In this document: one piece after another, positions 9,084 to 18,169 of the stretch
How positions within the stretch are numbered: the first letter of the stretch is position 1
How the letters are laid out: each line of letters starts with the position of its first letter
NCBI RefSeq assembly: GCF_001444505.1
Contig: NZ_LNDJ01000053.1
Span: 1 to 49,944, forward strand
Direction of reading: 5' to 3'
DNA from: Psychrobacter piscatorii
Lineage (GTDB): Bacteria; Pseudomonadota; Gammaproteobacteria; Pseudomonadales; Moraxellaceae
DNA: 49,944 bases
Translations under genes and position numbers: made by a program
Notes under the pieces: model-generated
What the model was told of the DNA's origin: nothing
Databases searched by the model: none
Seen by the model: the letters and a program-made list of their open reading frames with translations, nothing else

Positions 9084-9406
9084 TCCATTTAGAAATGAAG
9101 CTTGAAGCGATAAGTAAGATAGAGCGCTGGGTTTACAACCTGAGTGCGCTTTTTATTTTTGCCCTGTATTTTAGGCTATGCTCATCAGAAAACTGATGAA
9201 TACTACGATTAAGTAGGCAAATGATACAAAGTCTTGCTATAATAATCGAAAATAAACCCTGATGTTAGTAAGTACTTTCAGACTGCTTGTGTCCAAGACC
9301 TCAAAATATATGCCACGCCTATGATTAAAGAGGCGACTATATTAGGTATCTTATCCGTGCAATCACTCTAAATAATGCTTACGCCGAGCTAGTAGGATTT
9401 GTATCA
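9084..9406. other. Spacer between cytochrome genes c5 and c4
   Basis: 323 bp. Besides the terminator at 9122-9150 it holds a small hairpin TCATCAG/CTGATGA near 9183-9201 and presumably the c4 promoter. I see no gene in it. Confidence 0.4.
9122..9150 (+). terminator. Terminator behind cytochrome c5
   Basis: AGCGC...GCGCT outer stem with an inner GGTT/AACC stem, followed by TTTTTATTTTT. Confidence 0.7.
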
Positions 9407-10075
9407 ATGAAAAAGTTAATCGCTGCTGCCAGCTTATGCGTTGCAAGTTTCAGCGTACAAGCTGCTATTATTGTTCCTGAGTATGACGTCGATGCAGGTC
9501 AGAAAATTGCAGAAACCGTTTGTGCTGCTTGTCATGGTCTTAATGGGGTCAGTATTGTTCCTGCGCAGCCAAACCTTGGCGGCCAAAATGTGAAGTATCT
9601 TTATAAACAGTTAGTTAACTTTAAAGCAGGCTATCGCAAAAACGGTATCATGCAGTCACAGGTTGCTAACTTGTCTCAGCAAGATCTAGCCAACGTGGCA
9701 GGTTACTACTCTAGCCAAGCGCCTTGGGGTGTTGGATACGGCAACCCTGCAACGAACCAAGAAGCCACCAAACTATTCTTGGGTGGCGATAAGTCACGCG
9801 GTGTGATTGGTTGTGCTGGTTGTCATGGTCCGGATGCTGCAGGTAACCCTTGGGCAGCGTTTCCAAAATTAGGCGGACAGCATGCTCAATACATTGCCAC
9901 TCAGCTAAAACTATTCCGCGCCGCTGGACGTGCTGATGATATCGATAGCGATGATCAAAAACGTGTCAATGATGCTGCGAAAGAAGGTGAGATAGGTATG
10001 ATGCAAACCGTTGCATCGAAATTATCAGATCGTGACATTCGTATCTTGTCAGACTATGTGAGTGCTATTCACTAA
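9407..10075 (+). CDS. Dihaem cytochrome c4
   Basis: Periplasmic dihaem electron carrier that feeds cytochrome oxidases. The signal peptide MKKLIAAASLCVASFSVQA is followed by two homologous cytochrome c domains, with haem sites CAACH at residues 39-43 and CAGCH at 136-140. Methionine ligands are likely in the GIMQSQ and IGMMQT segments. The length (222 aa) is close to that of the known family. The order engB, c5, c4 is conserved with Pseudomonas. A strong terminator follows, so it is the last gene of this unit. Confidence 0.93.
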   Translation: MKKLIAAASLCVASFSVQAAIIVPEYDVDAGQKIAETVCAACHGLNGVSIVPAQPNLGGQNVKYLYKQLVNFKAGYRKNGIMQSQVANLSQQDLANVAGYYSSQAPWGVGYGNPATNQEATKLFLGGDKSRGVIGCAGCHGPDAAGNPWAAFPKLGGQHAQYIATQLKLFRAAGRADDIDSDDQKRVNDAAKEGEIGMMQTVASKLSDRDIRILSDYVSAIH

Positions 10076-10146
10076 TTAAACGGCACTGATGATCAATATC
10101 TGATACGCACGTTGTAGATAGAATTATTGATCATGTCTGAACTACT

Positions 10147-10170
10147 AAACCCCGATTTCGGGGTTTTTTT
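10147..10170 (+). terminator. Terminator behind cytochrome c4
   Basis: AAACCCCGA and TCGGGGTTTTTTT form a short, strong GC hairpin followed by a 7-T run. Confidence 0.92.
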
Positions 10171-10365
10171 ATAACTGTTTGTCCCTTATATTGAAAAGAC
10201 AATGTACAGCTGAATCCTTTACAGAGGCAACTTATTGCTCTGTATAATTATAAATTACCGTTATTCACTTTATACCATACTCAAAAATGCGATTAGCTGT
10301 ATCGAACTCGTTTTGCTTGCTACTGTCGTTTTTGTGAATGGTATTAGGTCGTTTGGATTGAGATT

Positions 10366-11496
10366 ATGATGATCCGTTATGCTTCTTATTTTATCGCGGT
10401 ATTGTTACCGTTATTATTATTTCGCTGGTTTGCCCCTGCTTCAATCGGTGAGATCGATTTTTGGTTATTATGGCTGCTAGCAATGGTGTTAGTCGCGTTG
10501 CCAGTCGTTTATGCTGAGATAGCTTTGGCTTATCGTAGTGTCGAGGGACCTTTGGCAGGTATGCAAAAGCTCACTCGCGAATCAGATGCAAGCCCAATAT
10601 GGCGCAGCTTTGGTTGGCTGGCTGCATTGGTTTCTATTGTGATTGCAGCATTGATCATATCAGGTGCCAGCACAGGGATATTAGCTGCCTTGACTGAGCT
10701 TAATAGTGCCCCTGATGTGCCAAGTTTTGCGGTTGCCGCAGGGTTGATGGTTATTACTGTGCTATTAAGTCTGCTTGGGACCGCGCCTTTGCCTATTGGC
10801 CTCGGATTGATGGTCGTTGGATTTATATTGGGCATCGCAAATGGTGTGCCTAATATTAGTTTTGCTATGACCGATATCAGCTTGGTTGAATGGGCGCGGG
10901 CAGTGGCGCTAGCATTGGTCAGTGTTGGTGCGGGTACAGGATTATACTGGTTCGGGCAAAACTTGGTCAGTAAGCAGACGCTCACCGCCGTGGAAGCAAA
11001 CAGCCAACAAGCACAAAGTAGGGCTGCTCGTGATTATCGTGCCACTAAATTGGTATTACCAATTTGGATTTTGCAGCTATTGGTAGGGGTTGTCGCGTTA
11101 TTTATTAGTGGTATGTCGTTACCACCGATTGGACAACTACTCTATTGGGCTGGCGTACTATTCGTCGTTAGCTATTTGCTGCATTACAGTACTCAGCAGT
11201 TAGCGCATAAGTTTGGGCTGTTAGTCAGCTTGATAATAACTTTTGTTTTAGCGTTGCTACTGGTGGTTGCGATTCCGACGACTTGGCTGGTAGGCATTCT
11301 AGTTATAGTGAGTAGCATAGCGGTACTACTATTATCGGTATTTGCAGGATGGCAGATGAAGATCAGTCATTTACGCAAATCATTGAACTTTAGCAGCGAA
11401 GCATTCTATAACTTATGGCGAGTTGCGATACGTCTTGTCGTACCGCTGGCATTGCTATTGGCGTTAATAGGTTGGGTGATACAGTGGTTGAGCTAA
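10366..11496 (+). CDS. Polytopic membrane protein resembling sodium:neurotransmitter symporter (NSS/SNF) family transporters
   Basis: Predicted inner-membrane protein of 376 residues with about 10-11 hydrophobic segments. The N-terminal third has the pattern of the first NSS helices: a hydrophobic helix ending in a Pro-x-x-x-x-E stretch (PVVYAEIALAY) followed by a hydrophilic loop with GPLAGMQKL and a W...G segment. It is shorter than typical NSS proteins (~450-500 aa), and the glycine-rich unwound TM1 sodium site is not evident, so transport activity and substrate are uncertain. It precedes rnfH closely and may be co-transcribed with it. In Pseudomonas this upstream position is occupied by ratA, which is not seen here. 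Confidence 0.55.
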   Translation: MMIRYASYFIAVLLPLLLFRWFAPASIGEIDFWLLWLLAMVLVALPVVYAEIALAYRSVEGPLAGMQKLTRESDASPIWRSFGWLAALVSIVIAALIISGASTGILAALTELNSAPDVPSFAVAAGLMVITVLLSLLGTAPLPIGLGLMVVGFILGIANGVPNISFAMTDISLVEWARAVALALVSVGAGTGLYWFGQNLVSKQTLTAVEANSQQAQSRAARDYRATKLVLPIWILQLLVGVVALFISGMSLPPIGQLLYWAGVLFVVSYLLHYSTQQLAHKFGLLVSLIITFVLALLLVVAIPTTWLVGILVIVSSIAVLLLSVFAGWQMKISHLRKSLNFSSEAFYNLWRVAIRLVVPLALLLALIGWVIQWLS

Positions 11497-11540
11497 CAGG
11501 TGATGGCAGTAAGCATAGCAATGCGCTGCAATCGGAGTTA

Positions 11541-11849
11541 ATGACAGTCTATCTGGCGTATGCGGAAGATGAGCAGCGCCAGCATTATCTGGCGTTAAAG
11601 GTTACCCAAGGTACGAGTCTGTATGACGCACTAGGTCAAGCTGGCTGGCTTGAAAGGTTTGCTGAGCTGGCAAAATGGTGTGAGCAAGCAGTAGACATTA
11701 CAACGCCAACCGCTAAGCGTTGGCATGTGGGCATCTATGCACAAAAACAGCCGCTGAATTATCTATTGCAGCCTTTTGACCGTATCGAGGTATATCGCAG
11801 TTTAAGCGCTGATCCAATGTCTCAGCGCAAAAATAAATCTCGCGGTTAA
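11541..11849 (+). CDS. rnfH: RnfH-family ubiquitin-like (beta-grasp) protein
   Basis: Small protein of the RnfH/UPF0125 family; its molecular role is unsettled. The segment from MTVYLAYA through LALKVTQGTSLYDAL to LQPFDRIEVYRSLSADP matches the family pattern, including the terminal D-R-V/I-E-I/V-Y-R motif and a basic tail (QRKNKSRG). I place the start at the ATG at 11541, giving 102 residues like E. coli RnfH (96). The same frame continues upstream into the 3' end of the transporter gene, so an earlier start overlapping it (for example GTG near 11482-11485) cannot be excluded. It converges with bamE, exactly as rnfH does in Pseudomonas. Confidence 0.82.
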   Translation: MTVYLAYAEDEQRQHYLALKVTQGTSLYDALGQAGWLERFAELAKWCEQAVDITTPTAKRWHVGIYAQKQPLNYLLQPFDRIEVYRSLSADPMSQRKNKSRG

Positions 11850-11899
11850 GTTATTATTTATTTTAACTGTTAGTCATTCGAGCTGATAAGTCGTACGGA

Positions 11900-12304
11900 T
11901 TACGATGCTGGTAAGCTCTCGATACCTTCGATGCGAGTGACTAAACCATTATCATCAAAGTAAACGACTAAGTGTTGGCTTGCATTTTTGACATCAGCAA
12001 TGCCTTTACGGCGGCCTTCGGTGCCTGCTTGGTAATCGTAAATGTAATCCCAGCGCTTAGGCTCAAGGGTGTCCCTAATCGCAGGACTGCCAAGGATGTA
12101 AAGTACTTGGTTCTGATTCATCCCTACTTTTAGTTTTTGTGCTTGGGTTTGAGTAATTGCTGTGCCTTGAGGCAAATCAATCTTATAAACGCTCAATAGT
12201 GAGCAGCCAGACATAGCGACAGTAGCGCTCAGCATACTGGTGATAACAATGTTACGTAGTACGCTGGCATGGCTTAACGGACGAAAATTTAATGTCTTTA
12301 TCAT
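11900..12304 (-). CDS. bamE: Outer membrane assembly lipoprotein BamE (SmpA/OmlA)
   Basis: Accessory lipoprotein of the BAM complex, which inserts beta-barrel proteins into the outer membrane. A signal sequence ends in a lipobox (AMSGC, lipidated cysteine), followed by the BamE fold with KLKVGMNQNQVLYILGSP and KRWDYIYDY. The frame is open to 12433, but those extra residues would precede the lipoprotein signal and are not plausible. I choose ATG 12304 (MIKTLNF); ATG 12319 is an alternative and neither has a strong Shine-Dalgarno sequence. Divergence from fur and convergence with rnfH is the conserved omlA/fur arrangement. Confidence 0.9.
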   Translation of the reverse strand: MIKTLNFRPLSHASVLRNIVITSMLSATVAMSGCSLLSVYKIDLPQGTAITQTQAQKLKVGMNQNQVLYILGSPAIRDTLEPKRWDYIYDYQAGTEGRRKGIADVKNASQHLVVYFDDNGLVTRIEGIESLPAS

Positions 12305-12569
12305 GGTAAGATGACTCATAAGAAATGAATTAGGCGCGGCCAAAGTTAGATGGTGCGAGTCTGACCGACAATCTTGGACAAATGATACGTCATTTACTTG
12401 CAATTGCCTACCACTTACGACATTATTTACCAAACACCACCTGAATGGTTTTATTATTTATATTTTAAATTCATAGGCTTGCACTGCGGTTATTCAGGGA
12501 ATTATAAAGCAGTCCTTCACCTCATCAGCACTGTTTTGAGGGTGTTAAAACCACTTATATTTAATAAAG

Positions 12570-12589
12570 AATAATCAGCAACGATTATT
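12570..12589. promoter_or_regulatory. Inverted repeat upstream of fur
   Basis: AATAATC, a 6-nt spacer, then GATTATT, lying 58 bp before the fur ATG in the fur/bamE divergent region. It is a dyad of the AT-rich type used by Fur-like repressors but does not match the classical 19-bp Fur box closely. It is a candidate operator only. Confidence 0.3.
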
Positions 12590-12646
12590 TATCTCATATT
12601 TTTTAGTTTTTCATTTGCTAAGACTGTCACAGTCAGAAGGGATATT

Positions 12647-13081
12647 ATGGCTTCTTTTACCAATCAAGATTTACGTAGAGCAGGATTGAAGGTTACGTTA
12701 CCTCGTATTAAGATTTTAGAGCTGCTAGAAAGCGCCGAGTTACACCACATGAGTGCAGAAGAAATATACAAAGCGCTCATCGAACAAGGTGAAGATGTTG
12801 GTCTTGCCACGGTCTATCGTGTACTCACCCAATTTGAGCAGGCGGGCATCGTTGAGCGTCATAACTTTGAAAATAACTTGTCAGTGTTTGAAATTACCCA
12901 AGAAGAGCATCACGATCACTTGGTTTGCGATGTTTGTGGCAAAATCATTGAATTCCATAATGAGATGATCGAGGAAGAGCAGCTGAAAGTCGCAGAAAAG
13001 CACGGCTTTAAACTATCGGGTCACTCGTTAGTCTTATATGGTATCTGTGCTGACCAAGCTTGCAGAGACAGTGCCAAGTAA
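12647..13081 (+). CDS. fur: Ferric uptake regulator Fur
   Basis: Iron-responsive transcription repressor and dimer. The N-terminal winged helix has LRRAGLKVTLPRIKILELL and GLATVYRVLTQFE (recognition helix). The C-terminal dimerisation and metal domain has the HHDHLVCDVCG block (metal-binding histidines plus the CxxC zinc pair) and a second CADQAC pair at the C-terminus. At 144 aa it is standard. The start codon follows AAGGGAT. The neighbour bamE diverges, as in Pseudomonas, and a bidirectional terminator follows. Confidence 0.96.
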   Translation: MASFTNQDLRRAGLKVTLPRIKILELLESAELHHMSAEEIYKALIEQGEDVGLATVYRVLTQFEQAGIVERHNFENNLSVFEITQEEHHDHLVCDVCGKIIEFHNEMIEEEQLKVAEKHGFKLSGHSLVLYGICADQACRDSAK

Positions 13082-13139
13082 AGACCTTGGTTATCACTTA
13101 AAATTTTATTTTTATACATGACTCTACTATTTCTATATT

Positions 13140-13174
13140 AAAAAGCCCTCACTATCAACAATGAGGGCTTTTTT
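13140..13174. terminator. Bidirectional terminator between fur and pilU
   Basis: AAAAGCCCTCA pairs with TGAGGGCTTTTTT around a CTATCAACAA loop. The adjacent genes converge, and T-runs are present on both strands. Confidence 0.92.
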
Positions 13175-13216
13175 GAGTTTAATTTTTCAGTATGTACTGA
13201 CATCACTCTCAATAGC

Positions 13217-14338
13217 TTAACTGATGTCTAACGATAAACTATCGGCACCTTCATCTAAATTAGTCTTACCGTTTTTGCTACTGAGCTTAATTTTCAGACG
13301 TAAGTCGTTAGGGGAGTCAGCATGCAAAATCGCTTCTTTATAAGTGATCTCTCCTTGTTCATACAAGTCAAAAAGCGCTTGATCAAAGGTTTGCATACCG
13401 CTGTCTCGAGAGCGTGTCATGACGTCTTTGATTTCATGCACCTCACCTTTACGGATATAGTCGCTAATCAGCTGTGAGTTTAACAAAATCTCAATAGCAG
13501 CACGGCGTCCTTTGCCATCAGGGGTTGGAATGAGCTGCTGAGCGATAATGGCCTGCAAGTTCAGTGACAAATCCATAAATAGCTGATTATGACGACTGGT
13601 TTCAAAGAAATGAATAATACGGTCAATCGCTTGGTTGGCATTATTGGCATGCAAGGTTGCAAATACCAGATGCCCTGTCTCAGCGTACTGGATAGCGTAG
13701 CTCATGACCTCACGATTACGAATCTCACCAATCAGGATGACATCTGGTGCTTGGCGCAGCGTATTTTTTAGTCCTGCTTCAAATGAATGAGTGTCGATAC
13801 CGACTTCACGCTGAGTGATGATACAACCACGATGTTTATGGACAAACTCGATAGGGTCTTCTATGGTAATGATATGCCCATGAGAGTTTTGGTTACGATG
13901 TCCAATCATAGCCGCGAGCGTAGAGGATTTACCTGTGCCGGTCGCGCCGACCAGCAAGATAATGCCGCGCTTTTTCATGGCCAGTTCTTTGAGCGCTGGC
14001 GGCAAGCGTAGTTCCTCAACAGTTGGGATCTTATTCTCAATTTTCCGTAAAATCATTCCTGCCATATCGCGCTGTATGAATGCACTGACCCGAAAACGTG
14101 CTTGCTGTGCTTCATCAGATATAGCAAATTGACACTCGTTCGTCTCTTTAAATTCTTTTTGCTGGCTAGGGGTCATCACTCCTTTGACTAACATCATAGT
14201 TTGATCAGCGGTCAAAGGGGTTTTACCGACAGGTAAAATTTTTCCATTTACTTTCATGGAAGGCGCTACATCAGCAGTAATAAAAAGGTCAGAGCCATTT
14301 TTATTAATCATCAACTGCAATAATTTATCAATGTCCAT
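13217..14338 (-). CDS. pilU: Type IV pilus retraction ATPase PilU
   Basis: Hexameric secretion-type ATPase that assists PilT in retracting type IV pili. Walker A GATGTGKSST has its lysine at residue 137, followed by an Asp box (ITIEDPIEFVH), Walker B (DVILIGEIRN) and a His box (ETGHLVFATLHANNA). The 373 residues and the C-terminal extension after the ATPase core fit PilU rather than PilT. It follows pilT on the same strand after 119 bp, the classical pilT-pilU unit. No other pilus genes are in the window. Confidence 0.93.
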   Translation of the reverse strand: MDIDKLLQLMINKNGSDLFITADVAPSMKVNGKILPVGKTPLTADQTMMLVKGVMTPSQQKEFKETNECQFAISDEAQQARFRVSAFIQRDMAGMILRKIENKIPTVEELRLPPALKELAMKKRGIILLVGATGTGKSSTLAAMIGHRNQNSHGHIITIEDPIEFVHKHRGCIITQREVGIDTHSFEAGLKNTLRQAPDVILIGEIRNREVMSYAIQYAETGHLVFATLHANNANQAIDRIIHFFETSRHNQLFMDLSLNLQAIIAQQLIPTPDGKGRRAAIEILLNSQLISDYIRKGEVHEIKDVMTRSRDSGMQTFDQALFDLYEQGEITYKEAILHADSPNDLRLKIKLSSKNGKTNLDEGADSLSLDIS

Positions 14339-14457
14339 ATCGTACCTGCATTCGATGTAAGTCGATTAAAAGTTATTTAGAGTAGTGTATTAAAGGTCAT
14401 TCATAGAGACCAATAACAATCTAGCACCATTCACGCTTTTTTGTGATTTGGCTGAGA

Positions 14458-15513
14458 CTATAAAAATGCCTCAGGTTGCTTGGCATAAGGACGAGCCACA
14501 TCTTTACTGATGGTGCCTTTGCCAACCAAGTTTTTTAGCGTTTGATCGAGTGTAATCATGCCTTCGCCTGCACCCGTTTGGATGGCAGAATACATCTGAG
14601 CGATTTTGTTTTCACGTATCAAGTTACGGATAGCGGGCGTGCCTAGCATGATTTCATGGGCTGCCACACGTCCGCCTGCTTGACGACGCAATAGTGTTTG
14701 TGAAATAACGGCTTGTAGTGACTCCGATAGCATGGCACGAATCATATCTTTTTCGGCGGCAGGGAATACGTCGATGACACGGTCAATTGTTTTAGCGGCT
14801 GAGCTAGTATGCAGAGTGCCGAATACTAAATGTCCTGTTTCTGCTGCCGTCAGTGCCAAACGAATGGTTTCAAGGTCACGTAACTCACCAACCAAGATGA
14901 CATCTGGATCTTCTCGCAATGCTGAACGTAATGCAGGCTCAAAACCTAAGGTATCGCGGTGCACTTCACGCTGGTTAATCAGGCTTTTTTTCGATTCATG
15001 GACAAATTCAATCGGATCTTCAATCGTTAAAATATGCTCTTTACGACTTTCGTTAATATAATCAATCATGGCCGCTAGCGTCGTCGATTTACCCGAACCA
15101 GTTGGGCCGGTAACTAACACCACGCCACGTTTGAAGTCTGAGACACGTTTGAATACATCGCCCATCCCTAAGTCTTCCATGGTCAATACTTTGGAGGGAA
15201 TGGTACGAAATACCGCGCCTGCGCCGCGATTTTGATTGAATGCATTGACTCGAAAACGTGCCAAGTTTGGAATCTCAAAAGAAAAATCTGTCTCAAAAAA
15301 TTCTTCAAAATCAGCGCGCTGCTTGTCGTTCATAATGTCATAAATAAGCTGATGAACCACTTGGTGCGTCATCGCAGGCATATTGATGCGTGTCATCTCA
15401 CCATCGGTACGAATCATCGCAGGCATGCCAGCTGAAATATGTAAATCCGAGGCTTTATGTTTGACCGTAAAACGTAGCAAGTCTTCGATACTTAAGGTGT
15501 TTTTTTCAGCCAT
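14458..15513 (-). CDS. pilT: Type IV pilus twitching motility ATPase PilT
   Basis: Motor ATPase that depolymerises type IV pili, driving twitching and DNA uptake. It has an N-terminal PAS-like domain (KASDLHISAGMPAMIR), Walker A GPTGSGKSTT with its lysine at residue 142, an Asp box ILTIEDPIEFVHES, Walker B DVILVGELRD, a His box TGHLVFGTLHTSSA, and the PilT-type AIRNLIRE segment near the C-terminus. The 351-aa length is normal. AGGA precedes the ATG. It diverges from yggS, as in Pseudomonas aeruginosa. Confidence 0.96.
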   Translation of the reverse strand: MAEKNTLSIEDLLRFTVKHKASDLHISAGMPAMIRTDGEMTRINMPAMTHQVVHQLIYDIMNDKQRADFEEFFETDFSFEIPNLARFRVNAFNQNRGAGAVFRTIPSKVLTMEDLGMGDVFKRVSDFKRGVVLVTGPTGSGKSTTLAAMIDYINESRKEHILTIEDPIEFVHESKKSLINQREVHRDTLGFEPALRSALREDPDVILVGELRDLETIRLALTAAETGHLVFGTLHTSSAAKTIDRVIDVFPAAEKDMIRAMLSESLQAVISQTLLRRQAGGRVAAHEIMLGTPAIRNLIRENKIAQMYSAIQTGAGEGMITLDQTLKNLVGKGTISKDVARPYAKQPEAFL

Positions 15514-15871
15514 AATCCGATATTCCTATCAATTAGTCAGGGTAAGACAAAAGAGCATAAAGGCACGTGGTAAACTATCCATCAACCGCTTTGTTCAAGC
15601 GTAAAATATGGAAGAGTGAACCAGCATGCCGTCTTTACCACCGCTATCATATTCAGTAGCATATGTTAAAGCATGTAACAATATCATAACAAGACTGTGA
15701 GTATTTAACCATCTACTCCTTTAAGAAAATATGAAATTAGTCATTTTTTCAGCTGATTTTATATATGGGCGATAAATAATTTTTTATTAAAAATATTTAA
15801 ATTAAGCAGTCTCAGCCATAAACTTTTTATAAAACCTATTAAAAATTAAGTAAATTTTGAGAGCCTTATAT
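15514..15871. other. pilT/yggS divergent promoter region
   Basis: 358 bp, very AT-rich on the yggS side. It should contain both promoters; I do not see convincing paired -35/-10 boxes, further genes or repeats. Confidence 0.4.
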
Positions 15872-16609
15872 ATGACTGATATGAAAGAGACAAATCAAAG
15901 TGTTGATAATCAGACGCTTGTCGCTAATTGGCAGCAAGTCAAAGAGCAAATGACCCAAGCCTATGAACGGGCATCTGAGCGAGATAGTAGATCTGCCAAC
16001 ACTACCATTTTGCTAGCCGTGTCAAAAACCAAGCCTGCCAATATGATTGCTACTTTGGCGAATGAAGGACAGCAGCACTTTGGCGAAAACTATCTACAAG
16101 AAGCCATTGAAAAAATAAATACGCTAAAATCGAATCCTGCATGCGCGGATATCGTCTGGCATTATATCGGCAGTATTCAGCGTAATAAAACACGCGATAT
16201 TGCCGAGCATTTTGATTGGGTGCAAACCCTTGAGCGCGATATCATTGCCAAACGTTTAAACGATCAACGCCCAGATGAGCTCCCAGCATTGAACGTATTA
16301 ATTCAGGTAAATATTGATAACGAAGACAGCAAGTCAGGTTGCCTACCAGCAGAACTGCCAGCATTGATCATAGCGATTAAAGGCTATGAGCGCTTGCAAC
16401 TGCGCGGGTTGATGATTATCCCTGCCAAAGCAGACACAGATGCTTTTGCACGAACAAAAGCACTATTTGACGATATAAAAGCCAGCCACCCAGAGTTGGA
16501 TGCTTGGGATACACTTAGTATGGGGATGAGTGGTGATATGGCAGAGGCGATAGACAACGGCTCTACCATAGTGCGTGTTGGTACGGCTATCTTTGGTGCT
16601 CGAGATTAG
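15872..16609 (+). CDS. yggS: YggS/PLPBP-family pyridoxal phosphate homeostasis protein
   Basis: PLP-binding single-domain protein (alanine-racemase-like TIM barrel) that buffers vitamin B6 and affects amino-acid metabolism. The PLP lysine lies in ILLAVSKTKP; further family blocks are FGENYLQEA, WHYIGSIQRNK, the QVNIDNEDSKSG segment, GLMIIPA and LSMGMSGDMAEAI, ending in VRVGTAIFGAR. The frame opens at a TTG at 15857, but I choose ATG 15872 (245 aa); ATG 15881 is also possible. The position divergent from pilT is conserved. pdxB, elsewhere in this window, belongs to the same vitamin B6 theme. Confidence 0.93.
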   Translation: MTDMKETNQSVDNQTLVANWQQVKEQMTQAYERASERDSRSANTTILLAVSKTKPANMIATLANEGQQHFGENYLQEAIEKINTLKSNPACADIVWHYIGSIQRNKTRDIAEHFDWVQTLERDIIAKRLNDQRPDELPALNVLIQVNIDNEDSKSGCLPAELPALIIAIKGYERLQLRGLMIIPAKADTDAFARTKALFDDIKASHPELDAWDTLSMGMSGDMAEAIDNGSTIVRVGTAIFGARD

Positions 16610-16641
16610 TTTTGTGCGCGAGACTAGAATGCTGCGTCCTA

Positions 16642-16669
16642 GGCCAATTGAATAAATGATTAATTGGCC
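16642..16669. terminator. Hairpin between convergent yggS and corC-like genes
   Basis: GGCCAATT and AATTGGCC form a perfect 8-bp stem around a 12-nt loop. No T-run follows on either strand, so it is only a possible terminator. Confidence 0.35.
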
Positions 16670-16675
16670 AATCAA

Positions 16676-17950
16676 TCAAACCGTATCTTCTCGTTTGGTC
16701 ACTAGCATTTGCGTGATTTTTAGATTGTCCGTTGCAATGATTTCAAACCGATAATTGGCGTACTCGATGGTGTCGGTTTTTTTAGGAATTTTGCGCAGCA
16801 TGTACATCATAAAGCCACTGATGGTCTCATAGTTCTCACTGCGCGGTAAATCGACGATATCTAATGCGCGAATGACGTCCTCAATGGGTGTCATTCCATC
16901 AATCAGCCATGAGTTGTCTGTGCGCTGAACAATAGGCTGTTCCTCAAGCGTTACCAGCTCGCCCATCACAATGCTCATCACGTCTTTGAGTGTGATAACA
17001 CCAACCACAAGCCCATATTCATTCACAATGACAGCGAAGTCTGCGCCAGTCGATTTGAACATCTCTAATACTTCAAACAAAGACAAGGTATCGGGGACAA
17101 ATAGTGCCGGTTTTAATAGAGATTTGTCTGTCAGATTGACCTCTTGCTGATTTAAAACCAAGGCCAGAAAACTGCGAGACTCTACGTAACCCACGATATG
17201 TTCTAGGTCGTCATCATGGCAGACCAAAAACTTATTGTGTGGCTGCTCAATCATGATATTTACGACTTCTTCGGTACTTGTCTTGGTATCAAAATATACG
17301 ATGTTTTCGCGTGGGTTCATCACTGAGGTGACGGTACGCTCCTGCATATCAAAGATATTTTCTATTAGATGATGCTCTTGCTTTTTTAGCACGCCTGCTT
17401 CAGCGCCTGCATCCATGACGGCATAGATATCTTCTGGGGTCATATCGTCTTGGCGGATGGTTGAGATACCAAAAAACTTAAAGAGGATATTTGCAGCGCC
17501 ATCGAACACCCAGATAATGGGTTTTAATACAAAAATCAAGAGAATCATTGGGCGTACAAGGCGGACCGCTATCGCCTCAGCACTCGACATTGCCAAGCGT
17601 CTGGGCATGAGATCGGCAAGTAGTGAAAACAAGCTGGTGATGAGTACAAACGATATCACTGAAGCCACCGCTTCACTATTAAACATCTGCTCCAGATAAG
17701 GACTGATGGCTGACTCGCCCACAGCACCCGCCGAGATAGCAACCGCATTGAGTACTATCTGTACGACCGTGATAAAGCTCCCAGGATGATCCTGCATATT
17801 GAGGACGTCAAGTGCGCGAACATCGCCTTCTTTGGCCATTATTTGCAGTTTGATTTTACGCCCTGCGGCAATGGCAATTTCAGCGGCAGAGACAAAGGTA
17901 CTCAAGGCAAGTAGAAGGAGAAGAAAAACACTAGCAGTTAGCAAGCTCAT
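16676..17950 (-). CDS. CNNM/CBS-domain membrane protein (CorC/HlyC, YfjD/YtfL-like)
   Basis: Predicted inner-membrane protein linked to divalent cation (Mg/Co) homeostasis or efflux. Residues 1-190 form the DUF21 (CNNM) transmembrane domain with about four helices; a CBS pair follows (about 205-330, with MNPRENIVYFD and the NEYGLVVGVITLKDVM block); and the C-terminus is a CorC_HlyC domain (about 345-420, with WLIDGMTPIEDV and ETISGFMMYML). The 424-aa length is typical. The label hemolysin used for this family is historical and not supported functionally. It converges with yggS and is separated from nadE by a terminator. Confidence 0.88.
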   Translation of the reverse strand: MSLLTASVFLLLLLALSTFVSAAEIAIAAGRKIKLQIMAKEGDVRALDVLNMQDHPGSFITVVQIVLNAVAISAGAVGESAISPYLEQMFNSEAVASVISFVLITSLFSLLADLMPRRLAMSSAEAIAVRLVRPMILLIFVLKPIIWVFDGAANILFKFFGISTIRQDDMTPEDIYAVMDAGAEAGVLKKQEHHLIENIFDMQERTVTSVMNPRENIVYFDTKTSTEEVVNIMIEQPHNKFLVCHDDDLEHIVGYVESRSFLALVLNQQEVNLTDKSLLKPALFVPDTLSLFEVLEMFKSTGADFAVIVNEYGLVVGVITLKDVMSIVMGELVTLEEQPIVQRTDNSWLIDGMTPIEDVIRALDIVDLPRSENYETISGFMMYMLRKIPKKTDTIEYANYRFEIIATDNLKITQMLVTKREDTV

Positions 17951-18052
17951 GACATACTCGAAAAAGAAGTAAAGGTAATTAAGTCAAAAATAATGGGTGG
18001 GTTTATGTGGAAAAATAGGAATATCTATAAATTGTTTGGTGAATAAAAACCA

Positions 18053-18076
18053 AAAAAGCTGGGCAAGCACCCAGCT
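18053..18076 (-). terminator. Terminator behind nadE
   Basis: On the minus strand AGCTGGG, a short loop, then CCCAGCTTTTTTGG. The T-run is present only in the nadE direction. Confidence 0.88.
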
Positions 18077-18169
18077 AATAGGAAAAATTCGACGTTTTGT
18101 CAAACGATCTGACTTGCACCTTTCAACTCATAAATTCGTAAATCATATAAGCTGAAAGGCAAGTGCGAT

